Positions 36,415 to 44,459 are shown, numbered from the stretch's first letter. The stretch: 64,000 bases of DNA from CAZPQM01 sp964588995 (GCA_964588995.1 CAZPQM010000001.1:62001-126000); one strand, 5' to 3'. Notes: a model not told the origin generated them from the sequence alone. Numbers and translations: made by a program.

Positions 36415-36906
36415 TTAAGCGGATTTCGCTTCGTATTCGGGTTTCTCTTCTGCCGGAGCTGCTTCAGCCTGCTCTGCTTCAGCAGCCTTTGCAGCCTCTT
36501 CTTCGGCTTTAGCGGCTTCTTCCGCTGCTTTCTTTTCCGCCTCTTCTTTAGCTTTGGCTTCCGCCTCCGCTTTCTTGCGCGCTTCAATTTCGGCGCGCTT
36601 CAGTTCAATTTTAGCGGCACGCTTTTTATTCAGCTCTTTAATGACTTTCAAATCCTGTCCAATTTTCTCTTTATTCAGAAAAACGAGAACACGCTCAGAA
36701 GGAACAGCACCCTGTTTCAGCCAGTGTTCAACGCGCTCCTTATCCCAAGTCACACGGTTATTATCATTATCGGCGAGCAGCGGGTTGTAGGTTCCAAGCT
36801 TTTCAATAAAACGACCATCACGAGGAGCGCGCGTATCCGCGACGACCACCCGATAAAAAGGACGTTTTTTAGAACCACCGCGAGCCAAACGAATTTTTGT
36901 AGCCAT
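36415..36906 (-). CDS. rpsP: 30S ribosomal protein S16 with long charged tail
   Basis: The first 80 or so residues are an ordinary S16 (KIRLARGGSKKRPFYRVVVA, FIEKLGTYNPL, RVEHWLKQGAVPSERV). The protein then continues for about 80 residues of Lys-, Glu- and Ala-rich sequence predicted to be one long helix (for example AEAKAKEEAEKKAAEEAAKA). The length of 163 is roughly double that of E. coli S16. The tail is in frame with no sign of a frameshift, and a proper stop lies 11 bp before rimM. Tails on S16 occur in some other alphaproteobacteria; their role is not known to me. Confidence 0.95.
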   Translation of the reverse strand: MATKIRLARGGSKKRPFYRVVVADTRAPRDGRFIEKLGTYNPLLADNDNNRVTWDKERVEHWLKQGAVPSERVLVFLNKEKIGQDLKVIKELNKKRAAKIELKRAEIEARKKAEAEAKAKEEAEKKAAEEAAKAEEEAAKAAEAEQAEAAPAEEKPEYEAKSA

Positions 36907-36986
36907 AAATAATACCGTAATTTAATAATTTTTATTCGTAAAGGAGCGTGTTAATAATCGATTTTATGGGCGAAGTAAAGGGCTTT

Positions 36987-37175
36987 TTACCAGTTGAGCC
37001 AGTGCGCGTCTTTGAAAATCCACCAGAAAATACGCAGAATGATAAAGAGCACGACAAAACCGGCAAAAATCAAAATGCCGCGTTCTACCCAGCTGGTCTC
37101 GAACAACAGGTAATCCACACAGGAACGCAGCCCTTTATTGCAGTAATAGTCTTTATGTAAAAATAAATCGCGCAT
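36987..37175 (-). CDS. Small membrane protein, unknown
   Basis: I do not recognise this 62-residue protein. The N-terminal half is polar with two Cys (CNKGLRSC). The C-terminal half is one strong membrane segment rich in Ile, Phe and Trp (GILIFAGFVVLFIILRIFWW), then KDAHWLNW. It follows the next small membrane gene by 17 bp on the same strand, and both trail glmU, so they may be co-transcribed. No good ribosome site was seen, which lowers confidence. A conserved length and frame in relatives would confirm it. Confidence 0.5.
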   Translation of the reverse strand: MRDLFLHKDYYCNKGLRSCVDYLLFETSWVERGILIFAGFVVLFIILRIFWWIFKDAHWLNW

Positions 37176-37192
37176 AATAATATGTTAGCCCG

Positions 37193-37378
37193 TTAGTCCG
37201 AATAAGGCAGTGTCGCCCAGATAAAGCGCCACAGCGCCAATGCAACTCCAAGTGCGCCTATAATAAACGCTATTTTCATCCATAGCGGTAAAACAGAAAG
37301 CCACCACAGCAGATCGTCCCAGGATTTCACCTTGGTGAAATAATAAACCGCTTCCTGCAAGGTAAGATTTTCTTCCAT
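37193..37378 (-). CDS. Small membrane protein, unknown, downstream of glmU
   Basis: I do not recognise it. The frame opens at 37402 inside the end of glmU, but the ATG at 37378, 4 bp past the glmU stop, is the more natural start and gives 61 residues (MEENLTLQEAVYYF). A membrane helix covers about residues 31-55 (PLWMKIAFIIGALGVALALW), preceded by a Trp-rich amphipathic stretch (SWDDLLWWLSVLP). The tight spacing suggests translation coupled to glmU. Together with the neighbouring 62-residue protein it could form a small membrane pair; role unknown. Confidence 0.55.
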   Translation of the reverse strand: MEENLTLQEAVYYFTKVKSWDDLLWWLSVLPLWMKIAFIIGALGVALALWRFIWATLPYSD

Positions 37379-37382
37379 ATCG

Positions 37383-38684
37383 CTAGCTTGCGTCCTGTTC
37401 AAAATGGAGCTGTTTCATTTCGTTGCGCATTTTTGTGCGTGCCTTAACATCCTTTGTAACTGTGCTGCCCGCGCCTATCAATGCAAAATCGCCAATGGAG
37501 ACCGGCGCCACCAGAGAAGAATTCGACCCGATAAAAGCACCCTCACCTATCTCCGTGCGATATTTCTGTTTTCCATCGTAGTTGCAGGTGATTGTACCTG
37601 CGCCGATATTGGCCTGCTTGCCCACAGACGCATCACCAATGTACGATAGATGATTGACTTTGGCCCCCTCCTCCAGCGTAGCCTGCTTGATCTCACAGAA
37701 ATTGCCCACTTTCACATTCTGGTGTAATGCCGCCCCCGGACGCAGACGCGCATAAGGGCCGACCGTTGCACCTGCAGCAATGGTAGCCCCCTCCAGTTGC
37801 GAGAAAGATTTGATTTCTGCCGGACCGGAGATCGTCACCTTTGGTCCAAAAACCACATGGGGATGCACAATCGTACCGGCCGCAATGGCCGTATCATAGC
37901 TGAAAAACACCGTCTCCGGCGCGACCATCATCACGCCCTCATCCATGTGGCGTTTTCGCAGTCGCTGCTGTTCAATCGCTTCCGCCTTTGCCCGCTCCGC
38001 TTGCGTGTTGACCCCCATCACCTCGTCCTCATCTGCCCGTACGACCGATGCGGCTTTGCCGTCAGTGATGGTGAGCTCAACCATATCCGTAAGGTAATAC
38101 TCACCGCTTGCATTATCATTAGAGAGTTTAGGCAAGGTCTCCCGTAAATGGGCTGTATCAAACGCCATCACACCGGAATTACATAAGCGCACTTCACGTT
38201 CTGTTTCACTTGCGTCTTTATATTCACGGATGGCATGTAACCTGTCGCCTTCCATCAGCAAACGTCCATATTTAGCGGGATCCTCCGGCTCAAACCCAAG
38301 TACGCTAACAGGCGATTCCGTCGACACCTGATAAATCAGCGCCTCCATGGTTTCGGCCTTAATAAAAGGATGATCGGCATACAGCACGAGTGTTTTCTGC
38401 GTGTTTGCACTCTCATCCATTGCAGCTTTAACGGCATCCCCGGTTCCGAGTTGTTTTTGCTGCACGGCAAATCGCGCAGAAGGTAGAAGCGCTGTGACCG
38501 CTTCCCGTAAGTGCGTGGCTTCTGGCTGAATCACCACGGTGATTTCAGCCGGCTCCAGTGGCAATAGCCGGTCAAATAAATGACCGATCAGGGGGCGGTT
38601 TGCCACCGGATGCAACACCTTCGGCAGGCTTGATTTCATCCGCGTGCCCTGCCCTGCTGCCAAGACGATAACCGATAGGCTCAT
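37383..38684 (-). CDS. glmU: Bifunctional GlmU (UDP-GlcNAc pyrophosphorylase / GlcN-1-P acetyltransferase)
   Basis: Last two steps to UDP-GlcNAc for peptidoglycan and LPS. The N-terminal uridyltransferase domain carries VLAAGQGTRMKSSLPKVLHP. The left-handed beta-helix domain has hexapeptide repeats from about residue 250 and the acetyl-CoA site near GDASVGKQANIGAGTITCNYDG and FIGSNSSLVAP. It has 433 residues, a little short of E. coli (456) with the missing part at the C-terminal end. Divergent from rmuC across 74 bp. Confidence 0.96.
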   Translation of the reverse strand: MSLSVIVLAAGQGTRMKSSLPKVLHPVANRPLIGHLFDRLLPLEPAEITVVIQPEATHLREAVTALLPSARFAVQQKQLGTGDAVKAAMDESANTQKTLVLYADHPFIKAETMEALIYQVSTESPVSVLGFEPEDPAKYGRLLMEGDRLHAIREYKDASETEREVRLCNSGVMAFDTAHLRETLPKLSNDNASGEYYLTDMVELTITDGKAASVVRADEDEVMGVNTQAERAKAEAIEQQRLRKRHMDEGVMMVAPETVFFSYDTAIAAGTIVHPHVVFGPKVTISGPAEIKSFSQLEGATIAAGATVGPYARLRPGAALHQNVKVGNFCEIKQATLEEGAKVNHLSYIGDASVGKQANIGAGTITCNYDGKQKYRTEIGEGAFIGSNSSLVAPVSIGDFALIGAGSTVTKDVKARTKMRNEMKQLHFEQDAS

Positions 38685-38758
38685 CTGCTTGTCCTTGTGC
38701 TTATCTCGTTTGCTCGCTACTATTTAGCGAATTATCATTCGAGAGTGAAGGGGCAATC

Positions 38759-40117
38759 ATGCAAATCGAAGTCGCGTTCTATATTTCACTAGCGTTTGCG
38801 GCGGTTATGTTGACAGGCTGGATACTAAGCGTGCGGGCAAAGCGATATTATCAGGATGCGTATATTAAAGCGGCCAGTCAGCTGGAATCGGCACAGCAAT
38901 TACGTGCTGAAACTGAAAATCTGCGCGATAGCTACATCAAACGTTATGAAGCTGAAAAAGAGGAGCGGCTAGCAGCGGAGCGCCTCGCCGTACAATATCG
39001 GCAGCAGGTGGAATCCTTAAAAGAGCAACAGGCGAAAGAGCTTGAAATCCGCAAACAGCATGAGGAAGCTGCGCGCGCCTCAATTTTAAAAGCAGGGGCT
39101 GAAATGTCCTCCAAGCTGCTTGAGGATCATAAGCGAGAGGCGAAGCAGCAAAAAGAAGAGACAGAACAGCGCATACGCAAAACGACGGAAGATCTGCACC
39201 GGCAATATCAAACCATCACGTCGTCGGTCGAGTCACTCACGCAGAATGTGAAGGATATGGAGGTGGTGCGCCGCGCCCTGCTTCATCCCACCGGAGCTGG
39301 CAGCCTCGGCGAAATTACGCTTGAGAATATTTTCAAAAACTCAAGCCTGCGCGAAGGTGAAGATTACGCATTACAATATGCGATGAAAGGTGAAAAAGGC
39401 AATGCACTCCGCCCCGATGCGGCGGTTTTTCTGCCCTATGACAGTGCGCTGATTATCGATAGTAAGGCCTCTAAATTTTTTATCGATATGGCTCAGATGC
39501 AGGATGGATCAGAAGAAAAACTGCTTGCGGAGAAGCAACTTAAAGCGTCCATGCAACAGCACCTCAAATCGCTGGTTGTGCGTGATTATCAATATGGGTT
39601 GTCCAAAACGGAGGGCAAGCATCAACGCACCGGGCAGGTTTCCGTGCTGATGTTTTTACCAACCGAGGCGGCCTTGGAGACGATGCGGCGTATCGACCCT
39701 TACTTCATGCAGAACGCGCAAAAACAGCAAATCAATCCTGTCGGCCCTTCCGGGCTAGTGAATATTTTACAGCTGAGCAAGATGCACATCTCCACGGCGC
39801 AACAGGAAAAGAATGTGGGCCAGATCATGGAGGATGTCGGTCGGATGGTGAAAAACCTCGCGACGCTGCATAAATATTCTGATGAGCTCGGCGGGCATCT
39901 CGAGCGTGCGCTCAATAAATATAACCAGTTTTCAAAATCCTTTAACCGCAATTTTGTTTCGAGCGTGTACAAATTAGAGCATCACGGCGTACATGCGCCA
40001 AAGAACAAGGAGTTTTACCGCCTGAAGCAATATCAGTTCATCACGCAGGATATTGAAATGGACGCAGTCGAGACGGAAAAGCCGAAGGTAAAGCAGCTGG
40101 AGTTAGCAGAAGAGTAA
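38759..40117 (+). CDS. rmuC: DNA recombination protein RmuC
   Basis: RmuC-family protein thought to limit inversions between short inverted repeats. There is an N-terminal membrane helix (about residues 5-23), a long coiled coil to about 170, then the conserved nuclease-like domain with GSLGEITLENIFKNSSLREG, RPDAAVFLPYDSALIIDSKAS and VSVLMFLPTEAALETM. It has 452 residues. GAAGGGG-type ribosome site just before the ATG. It directly borders a kilobase of inverted repeats. Confidence 0.93.
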   Translation: MQIEVAFYISLAFAAVMLTGWILSVRAKRYYQDAYIKAASQLESAQQLRAETENLRDSYIKRYEAEKEERLAAERLAVQYRQQVESLKEQQAKELEIRKQHEEAARASILKAGAEMSSKLLEDHKREAKQQKEETEQRIRKTTEDLHRQYQTITSSVESLTQNVKDMEVVRRALLHPTGAGSLGEITLENIFKNSSLREGEDYALQYAMKGEKGNALRPDAAVFLPYDSALIIDSKASKFFIDMAQMQDGSEEKLLAEKQLKASMQQHLKSLVVRDYQYGLSKTEGKHQRTGQVSVLMFLPTEAALETMRRIDPYFMQNAQKQQINPVGPSGLVNILQLSKMHISTAQQEKNVGQIMEDVGRMVKNLATLHKYSDELGGHLERALNKYNQFSKSFNRNFVSSVYKLEHHGVHAPKNKEFYRLKQYQFITQDIEMDAVETEKPKVKQLELAEE

Positions 40118-40235
40118 AGCGGCTTATCCCCTTTTTCATATGCCTGACCTAAAAATGTGATCCTGAGCCTTACCAATCCCCTGTCATGGCGGGGCAATCT
40201 TTTGCTCCTCACGCTCCTAACGCTTGCGGCGCACC

Positions 40236-40287
40236 TTTCTACTCCTCCCCCCCGCTTGCGGGGGGAGGTTGGGAGGGGGGCATGACT
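40236..40287. repeat. GC-rich hairpin repeat, copy A
   Basis: A CCTCCCCCC...CGCTTGCG...GGGGGGAGG stem followed by TTGGGAGGGGG and GACT. About 50 bp and nearly identical to copy B 300 bp away. The CGCTTGCG core links it to the hairpins at 40785-40807 and at both ends of the nuoD-nuoE element (61353-61374, 61481-61502). Confidence 0.85.
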
Positions 40288-40291
40288 ACTT

Positions 40292-40389
40292 CCCTCACCC
40301 TCGACAGCTGCGCTGTCTCGACCTCTCCCATAGGGAGAGGTTATCTTCTTTATCACCTCTCCCGCATGCCGAGAGGGTTAGGGTGAGGG
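40292..40389. repeat. Long inverted pair of CCTCTCCC modules
   Basis: CCCTCACCC (40292-40300) and GGGTGAGGG (40381-40389) are perfect inverted arms. Between them lie two smaller hairpins, CCTCTCCC-AT-AGGGAGAGG (40322-40340) and CCTCTCCCGCATGCCGAGAGG. A single module of the same kind recurs at 40820-40852. This CCCTCACCCTAACCCTCTCCC type of repeat is widespread in proteobacteria. Confidence 0.8.
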
Positions 40390-40395
40390 CAAGCC

Positions 40396-40485
40396 GTCAT
40401 TGCGAGCGACCAAAGGGAGCGCGGCAATCTGGTATGGAGTTCAGCCGCACAAGATTGCTTCGTCGCTTACGCTTCTCGCAATGAC
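40396..40485. repeat. GTCATTGCGAG inverted repeat element
   Basis: Perfect 11-bp terminal arms GTCATTGCGAG (40396-40406) and CTCGCAATGAC (40475-40485). A second inner pair, GGCAATCT (40423-40430) and AGATTGCT (40452-40459), makes a 90-bp composite stem. Shorter arms of the same kind at 40859-40866 and 40980-40987 enclose other modules, as if a copy had been split by later insertions. Confidence 0.8.
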
Positions 40486-40540
40486 AGAGTAAAAGATCCT
40501 TCGACTACGCTATCGCTTCGCTCAGGATGACGATCCACTC

Positions 40541-40590
40541 TTTCTACTCCTCCCCCCGCTTGCGGGGGGAGGTTGGGAGGGGGGGTGACT
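40541..40590. repeat. GC-rich hairpin repeat, copy B
   Basis: Second copy of the 40236-40287 unit in the same orientation, differing by one C in the stem and two bases near the end. The preceding TTTCTACTCC is shared as well, so the duplicated unit is slightly larger than the hairpin. Confidence 0.85.
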
Positions 40591-40737
40591 CGTCATCCTG
40601 AACCTGATTCAGGATCTCTTGCGCTTTATTCCATCCTCACGATTCCAATGTTCACTGGAATGACGATCCAGGCCGAACCATGGATACCCCTATAATGGCT
40701 GCGCCATTCGGGGTATGACAAGTTATTATAACCACCT

Positions 40738-40807
40738 GACACCCCCACCACTGCGGCTAATATCCTTACGGATATAAGCCTCGTTGCCTTCCCCGCATGC
40801 AGGGGAG
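40738..40807. repeat. Partial copy of the nuoD-nuoE element
   Basis: GACACCCCCACCACT, a small hairpin (TATCC-TTAC-GGATA), then CGTTGCC and the hairpin TCCCCGCATGCAGGGGA. The same order (GACACCCCCACCACT, a hairpin flanked by GCTAA, CCGTTGCCTCCCC, then the CGCAAGCA-core hairpin) occurs at 61433-61502. The central hairpin sequence differs, which looks like compensatory change that keeps the stem. Confidence 0.8.
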
Positions 40808-41038
40808 GTTTCTTGTATTCCCTCTCCCTATGGGAGAGGGTTAGGGTGAGGGTATATTGTCATTGCCCGCACTCTTTTTGTTATGCTGAGCGAGCAGAGC
40901 GAGTCGAAGCATCTTTACAGACGGTGAGTCACAGAAGATCCTTCGCTGTCGCTCAGGATGACGGGGGCTGCTCTTCCTCGCAATGACGATACAACAATAC
41001 AACCACCGTTCATGGGGGAGTCTGAACCGGTGATGCAG

Positions 41039-41070
41039 GTGGGCGGCAATAAAAACAATTGCCGCCCCAC
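41039..41070 (-). terminator. Strong hairpin behind the thioredoxin-fold gene
   Basis: GTGGGCGGCAAT (41039-41050), a 7-nt loop, and ATTGCCGCCCCAC (41058-41070) pair over 12 bp with one bulged base. It lies about 30 bp past the stop of the minus-strand gene at 41101-41703. No T-run follows, so it may be a terminator of modest strength or simply another palindromic repeat. Confidence 0.4.
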
Positions 41071-41100
41071 TCGTCACATCACCATAGATGAAATTCTACT

Positions 41101-41703
41101 CTAATTCGCGTATTTCACCGAGCAGCCGTAGGGCTTGGTAACGGGCATGGTGACCGTGCCACCTTCTTTCAGCTCTGCCACGGCTTTCATAACATAATTC
41201 TCCGCCTGTTCGACATCGGCAGAATCAGCGGATGGAATACTGTCAATTGCCCCCTGATAAGATACAAAATGCTCTTCATTCAGAATGAACATATGGGGCG
41301 TATTGGTAGCGCCATAGGCTTTACCGACCTGACCATCGTGATCCAGCAAGTAGCCCGTGGCTTTAATGCCGTGCTTGTTTACAAGCTCTGCCGCACTTTC
41401 AACGGTCTGATGTCCCTGACGTCCTTCCGCAGAGGAATTGATGGCAAGCCATACCACCTCATCAGATGTGGCTTCAGACTGAAAGGCCTGCATATCGCCA
41501 TTTTTATAAAATTTTTTCACATAAGGACAGTCCGGGTTGGTCCATTCAAGTACGACGATTTTTCCGCTGAAATCAGAGAGCGAAACCTCTTCTCCGCTTG
41601 CACTTTTGAGGGTAAAGGCGGGAGCCGGATTGCCGACCTTAACGGCGGCCAGTACAGGCGAGCTGATGGCAAAGGCCACTGCGAAAGTTAGTAATTTTAA
41701 CAT
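41101..41703 (-). CDS. Secreted thioredoxin-fold (redoxin/AhpC-TSA-like) protein
   Basis: A signal peptide ends near SSPVLAAVKVG. The mature part is a redoxin fold: GNPAPAFTLKSASGEEVSLS, then VVLEWTNPDCPYVKKFY with a single Cys where thioredoxins have CxxC, and TPHMFILN later. The protein ends in KPYGCSVKY, a C-terminal Cys motif characteristic of this subfamily. The 200 residues fit. Probable periplasmic thiol oxidoreductase or peroxiredoxin-like role; substrate unknown. A ribosome site (AGGAGG on the minus strand) lies just upstream of the ATG. Confidence 0.85.
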   Translation of the reverse strand: MLKLLTFAVAFAISSPVLAAVKVGNPAPAFTLKSASGEEVSLSDFSGKIVVLEWTNPDCPYVKKFYKNGDMQAFQSEATSDEVVWLAINSSAEGRQGHQTVESAAELVNKHGIKATGYLLDHDGQVGKAYGATNTPHMFILNEEHFVSYQGAIDSIPSADSADVEQAENYVMKAVAELKEGGTVTMPVTKPYGCSVKYAN

Positions 41704-41743
41704 TAATTCCTCCTATGGTTAAAAATTGAATAATTTAATGTAG

Positions 41744-42469
41744 TTATAATGACAAATAATTAATTCGCGGCGATTCTATTATTGGTTTCCATGACCGTGC
41801 TAATCGGCGCGCTTCTGCGCGGTCTGATGGGCCCATATTTTTCTCCAGCGTTTGCAGTGACGCCTCCGCCTCAGTAACACCAGCCTGTTTGGCAAGTAAT
41901 AACCATTTGTAGGACTCCACTAAATCAATATCAATTCCATGACCTTTCGCGTAGCGCGTTCCGATATTATATTGCGCGACGACATCGCCTTGCTTGGCAG
42001 CACGCAAATACCACTGGCTGGCGCGTTGTTCGTTCTGCTCAATACCTTCACCACGGCTATACATATTGCCTAGATTGAGCTGTGCGGCACTATGCCCGTC
42101 TTTCGCAGCGGAACGGAACCATTTCACCGCTTCGGCAGGGTCGGGCGGAATATCACCAAAACCCTTATCAAGCATTACGCCCATATTGTATTTCGCATCA
42201 ATATCTCCATTCAGCGCAGCGCGGCGATACCAGCGCCTTGCCTCTTCCTTGTCCTCAGTGATTTTATCACCCCAGCCGAAAAAAAACATATCACCGATCA
42301 TACGCTGCGCCCGGCCATTACGCTTATTGGCAAACTCCAGACAAATCGCATAAGCGGTTGGCGCTTTGATGTTGTAAGCCTGTTCGCAGGTGGAAAAATC
42401 CTCCGCCGCAACCGTTTTCATAGGAAAAAGCACGCAGCTCACCGTAAAATATAGAAAGACTCTGAACAT
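41744..42469 (-). CDS. Sel1-like repeat protein, exported
   Basis: A signal peptide (ending near TVAAEDF) is followed by about four Sel1/TPR-like repeats of some 36 residues (AQRMIGDMFFFGWG..., AKYNMGVMLDKGFG..., AQLNLGNMYSRGEG..., AQYNIGTRYAKGHG...). It has 241 residues. Such proteins are scaffolds for protein contacts in the periplasm; the partner is unknown. It lies divergent from petA across 132 bp. Confidence 0.88.
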   Translation of the reverse strand: MFRVFLYFTVSCVLFPMKTVAAEDFSTCEQAYNIKAPTAYAICLEFANKRNGRAQRMIGDMFFFGWGDKITEDKEEARRWYRRAALNGDIDAKYNMGVMLDKGFGDIPPDPAEAVKWFRSAAKDGHSAAQLNLGNMYSRGEGIEQNEQRASQWYLRAAKQGDVVAQYNIGTRYAKGHGIDIDLVESYKWLLLAKQAGVTEAEASLQTLEKNMGPSDRAEARRLARSWKPIIESPRINYLSL

Positions 42470-42536
42470 AATCGCTACTCCGGCAACAACCCAAATGAAT
42501 ATTTGTTAAAACGAGGTAAAATCTAAGCATAGATGC

Positions 42537-42565
42537 TTGCACATTACATGCTACTTATTTATATT
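42537..42565 (+). promoter_or_regulatory. Possible petABC promoter
   Basis: TTGCAC (42537-42542), a 17-bp spacer and TATATT (42560-42565), placing the start of transcription near 42572, about 30 bp before petA. The -35 box matches the consensus only in its first three bases, so this is a tentative call. Confidence 0.3.
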
Positions 42566-42601
42566 GCTTGCCACATTTATCCAACAACTTACTTGTAAAT
42601 T

Positions 42602-43141
42602 ATGGCTACAAAAAAGGTTACGAATAAAAATGAGCCCGATGTGCAACGCCGGGATTTTATGGTGCTGGCAGCTGGCGCTACGGCAGGCATGGGAGCAGCA
42701 GCAGCAGCCTGGCCGTTTATCGGCTCGATGCAGCCGGCGAAAGATGTGCTCGCACTTGCCTCGACGGAAGTTAATATCGATTCTATGGAACCGGGCCAGA
42801 CGGTGAAAACCATGTGGCGTGGTAAGCCGGTCTTTATTCGTCGCCGCACCCCGGAGGAAATTGAGAAAGCGAAAGCGGTAAAACTTACAGATTTGCCAGA
42901 CCCGGAAAAGGATGAGCAGCGCGTTCTGGAAGGCAAGGAAGAATACCTTGTCGTAATCGGAATTTGTACCCATTTAGGGTGTGTCCCTATGGGCGAAGCG
43001 GGCGAATATGAAGGATGGTTCTGCCCATGTCATGGTTCGCACTATGACACCTCCGGCAGGATTCGCAAAGGCCCGGCGCCGAAGAACATGGTGGTGCCAC
43101 CTTATGCGTTTACGAGTGATACAGTAATTAAAATAGGATAA
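42602..43141 (+). CDS. petA: Ubiquinol-cytochrome c reductase Rieske iron-sulfur subunit
   Basis: High-potential [2Fe-2S] subunit of the cytochrome bc1 complex. A Tat-type anchor (QRRDFMVLAAGATAGM) tethers it to the membrane. Cluster ligands are Cys122 and His124 (CTHLGC) and Cys141 and His144 (CPCHGS); Cys127 and Cys143 form the disulfide. It has 179 residues. petB follows after 3 nt. Confidence 0.97.
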   Translation: MATKKVTNKNEPDVQRRDFMVLAAGATAGMGAAAAAWPFIGSMQPAKDVLALASTEVNIDSMEPGQTVKTMWRGKPVFIRRRTPEEIEKAKAVKLTDLPDPEKDEQRVLEGKEEYLVVIGICTHLGCVPMGEAGEYEGWFCPCHGSHYDTSGRIRKGPAPKNMVVPPYAFTSDTVIKIG

Positions 43142-43144
43142 GCT

Positions 43145-44443
43145 ATGACTGGTGTTGCCGATAAAATAGATACCCATCCTGAAGAATATACCGGCGTTAA
43201 GGGCTGGATTGAAAAACGTATCCCGATTTTCTCCGCTACAAAGCATCAGGCGGAATACCGTACGCCACGGAATTTGAGTTATATGTGGAACTTTGGTTCC
43301 ATTTTGGGAATAGCCCTGATGATTCAGATTGTTACGGGTATTTTTCTTGCGATGAATTATCAGCCGCACGTGGATCACGCTTTTAACAGTGTTGAGCGGA
43401 TCATGCGCGATGTGCCCTTCGGCTGGATGCTCCGCTACATTCACGCTGTAGGGGCTTCGATGTTTTTTGCAGCCGTATACATTCATATTGCCCGCGGGCT
43501 TTATTACGGCTCCTACAAGCCGCCACGTGAATTTATCTGGTGGTTTGGAATCATTATCTTCCTGACCATGATGGCAACAGCCTTTATGGGATACGTGCTT
43601 CCCTGGGGGCAGATGAGTTTCTGGGGTGCTACAGTGATTACCAACCTCTTCTCGGCATTCGACAGTATTATTGACGGGCTGGGAACGGGTATTGTGCAGT
43701 TCCTGCTGGGTGGCTTCTCTGTCGACAACCCAACGCTGAATCGCTTTTATGCACTGCACTACCTGACCCCGTTCATGATTCTCGGGCTGGTTGTTCTGCA
43801 CGTAGTGGCGCTCCATGTACACGGTTCGAGTAACCCGACCGGCCGTGAAGTAAAGAATGAGAAGAAGGATACGATCCCCTTCCATCCTTATTATACCGTG
43901 AAGGATTTCTTTGGCTTCGGCGTGTTTTTTATCATTTTTGCCTGGTTTGTCTTCTTCCAGCCGAATGTACTCGGGCATCCGGATAACTATATCCCAGCTG
44001 ACCCGCTCGTGACGCCGCCACATATTGTGCCGGAGTGGTATTTCCTGCCGTTCTACGCAATGCTGCGCGCCGTAACGTTCGATATTGGTATTCCTTTTAC
44101 GGATATCGTTCTGATAGACGCAAAATTGGGCGGTGTGCTCGTAATGTTTGGATCCATACTCATCTGGTTCCTGTTGCCATGGTTGGATCGTCACCCGGTG
44201 CATAGCGGCAGATATCGTCCGTTATTCAAATGGTTTTATTTCGCTTTCATTCTCAACTTCATACTTCTTGGCTATGTAGGTGGTCAGCCGGCAGAGGGGG
44301 TAATAGTATTGATAGCGCAATTATCAACGGCATATTATCTGGCCTATTTTTTGATCATTCTTCCTCTCTTGTCGAAAATAGAGGGTCGCAGTCCAAAGCA
44401 GCCAGATTCCATCTATGATGGGGCGGTAGGTAAATCTCATTAA
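43145..44443 (+). CDS. petB: Cytochrome b of the bc1 complex
   Basis: Two-heme quinol-oxidising subunit with eight or so membrane helices. It has the helix B and D heme His positions (RYIHAVGASMFF, YIHIARGLYYG, and the later LHYLTPF and VVLHVVALHVHG), and the Qo-site segment PEWYFLPFYAML. Its 432 residues are full length. It sits in petABC. The long frame on the opposite strand (42974-44203) is a shadow. Confidence 0.97.
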   Translation: MTGVADKIDTHPEEYTGVKGWIEKRIPIFSATKHQAEYRTPRNLSYMWNFGSILGIALMIQIVTGIFLAMNYQPHVDHAFNSVERIMRDVPFGWMLRYIHAVGASMFFAAVYIHIARGLYYGSYKPPREFIWWFGIIIFLTMMATAFMGYVLPWGQMSFWGATVITNLFSAFDSIIDGLGTGIVQFLLGGFSVDNPTLNRFYALHYLTPFMILGLVVLHVVALHVHGSSNPTGREVKNEKKDTIPFHPYYTVKDFFGFGVFFIIFAWFVFFQPNVLGHPDNYIPADPLVTPPHIVPEWYFLPFYAMLRAVTFDIGIPFTDIVLIDAKLGGVLVMFGSILIWFLLPWLDRHPVHSGRYRPLFKWFYFAFILNFILLGYVGGQPAEGVIVLIAQLSTAYYLAYFLIILPLLSKIEGRSPKQPDSIYDGAVGKSH

Positions 44444-44459
44444 ATAAAGGGTTTAAAGC

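Larger units (their letters stand above)
40118..41100. repeat. Gene-free island of short palindromic repeats
   Basis: Nearly one kilobase without a credible gene, made almost wholly of short inverted-repeat modules, several present more than once: a GC-rich hairpin (40236-40287 and 40541-40590), a CCTCTCCC...GGGAGAGG module followed by GGGTGAGGG (40292-40389, 40820-40852), a GTCATTGC...GCAATGAC module (40396-40485, and arms at 40859-40866/40980-40987), an AGATCCTTCG...CAGGATGACG module (40494-40532, 40936-40963), single palindromes at 40591-40619, 40641-40665 and 40684-40717, and a CACCCCCACCACT module (40738-40807). Some modules are nested inside others. Open frames across it are repeat-derived and unlike real proteins. 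Confidence 0.9.

Noticed and set aside
40186..40484. Overlapping short frames in the repeat island (about 60-100 codons)
   Set aside because: They are translations of GC-rich palindromes on both strands with no ribosome sites and no protein-like composition.
40236..40590. CRISPR-like array suggested by the repeated GC-rich hairpin
   Set aside because: Only two copies, 300 bp apart, with other palindromes rather than equal-length spacers between them, and no cas genes.
40118..41100. Prophage or transposon remnant
   Set aside because: No transposase, integrase or phage-like frame, and no tRNA at either side.
42974..44203. 409-codon open frame on the minus strand opposite petA/petB
   Set aside because: It is antisense to strongly conserved Rieske and cytochrome b genes, is rich in His, Arg and Asn as expected of a reverse-frame shadow, and resembles no protein.
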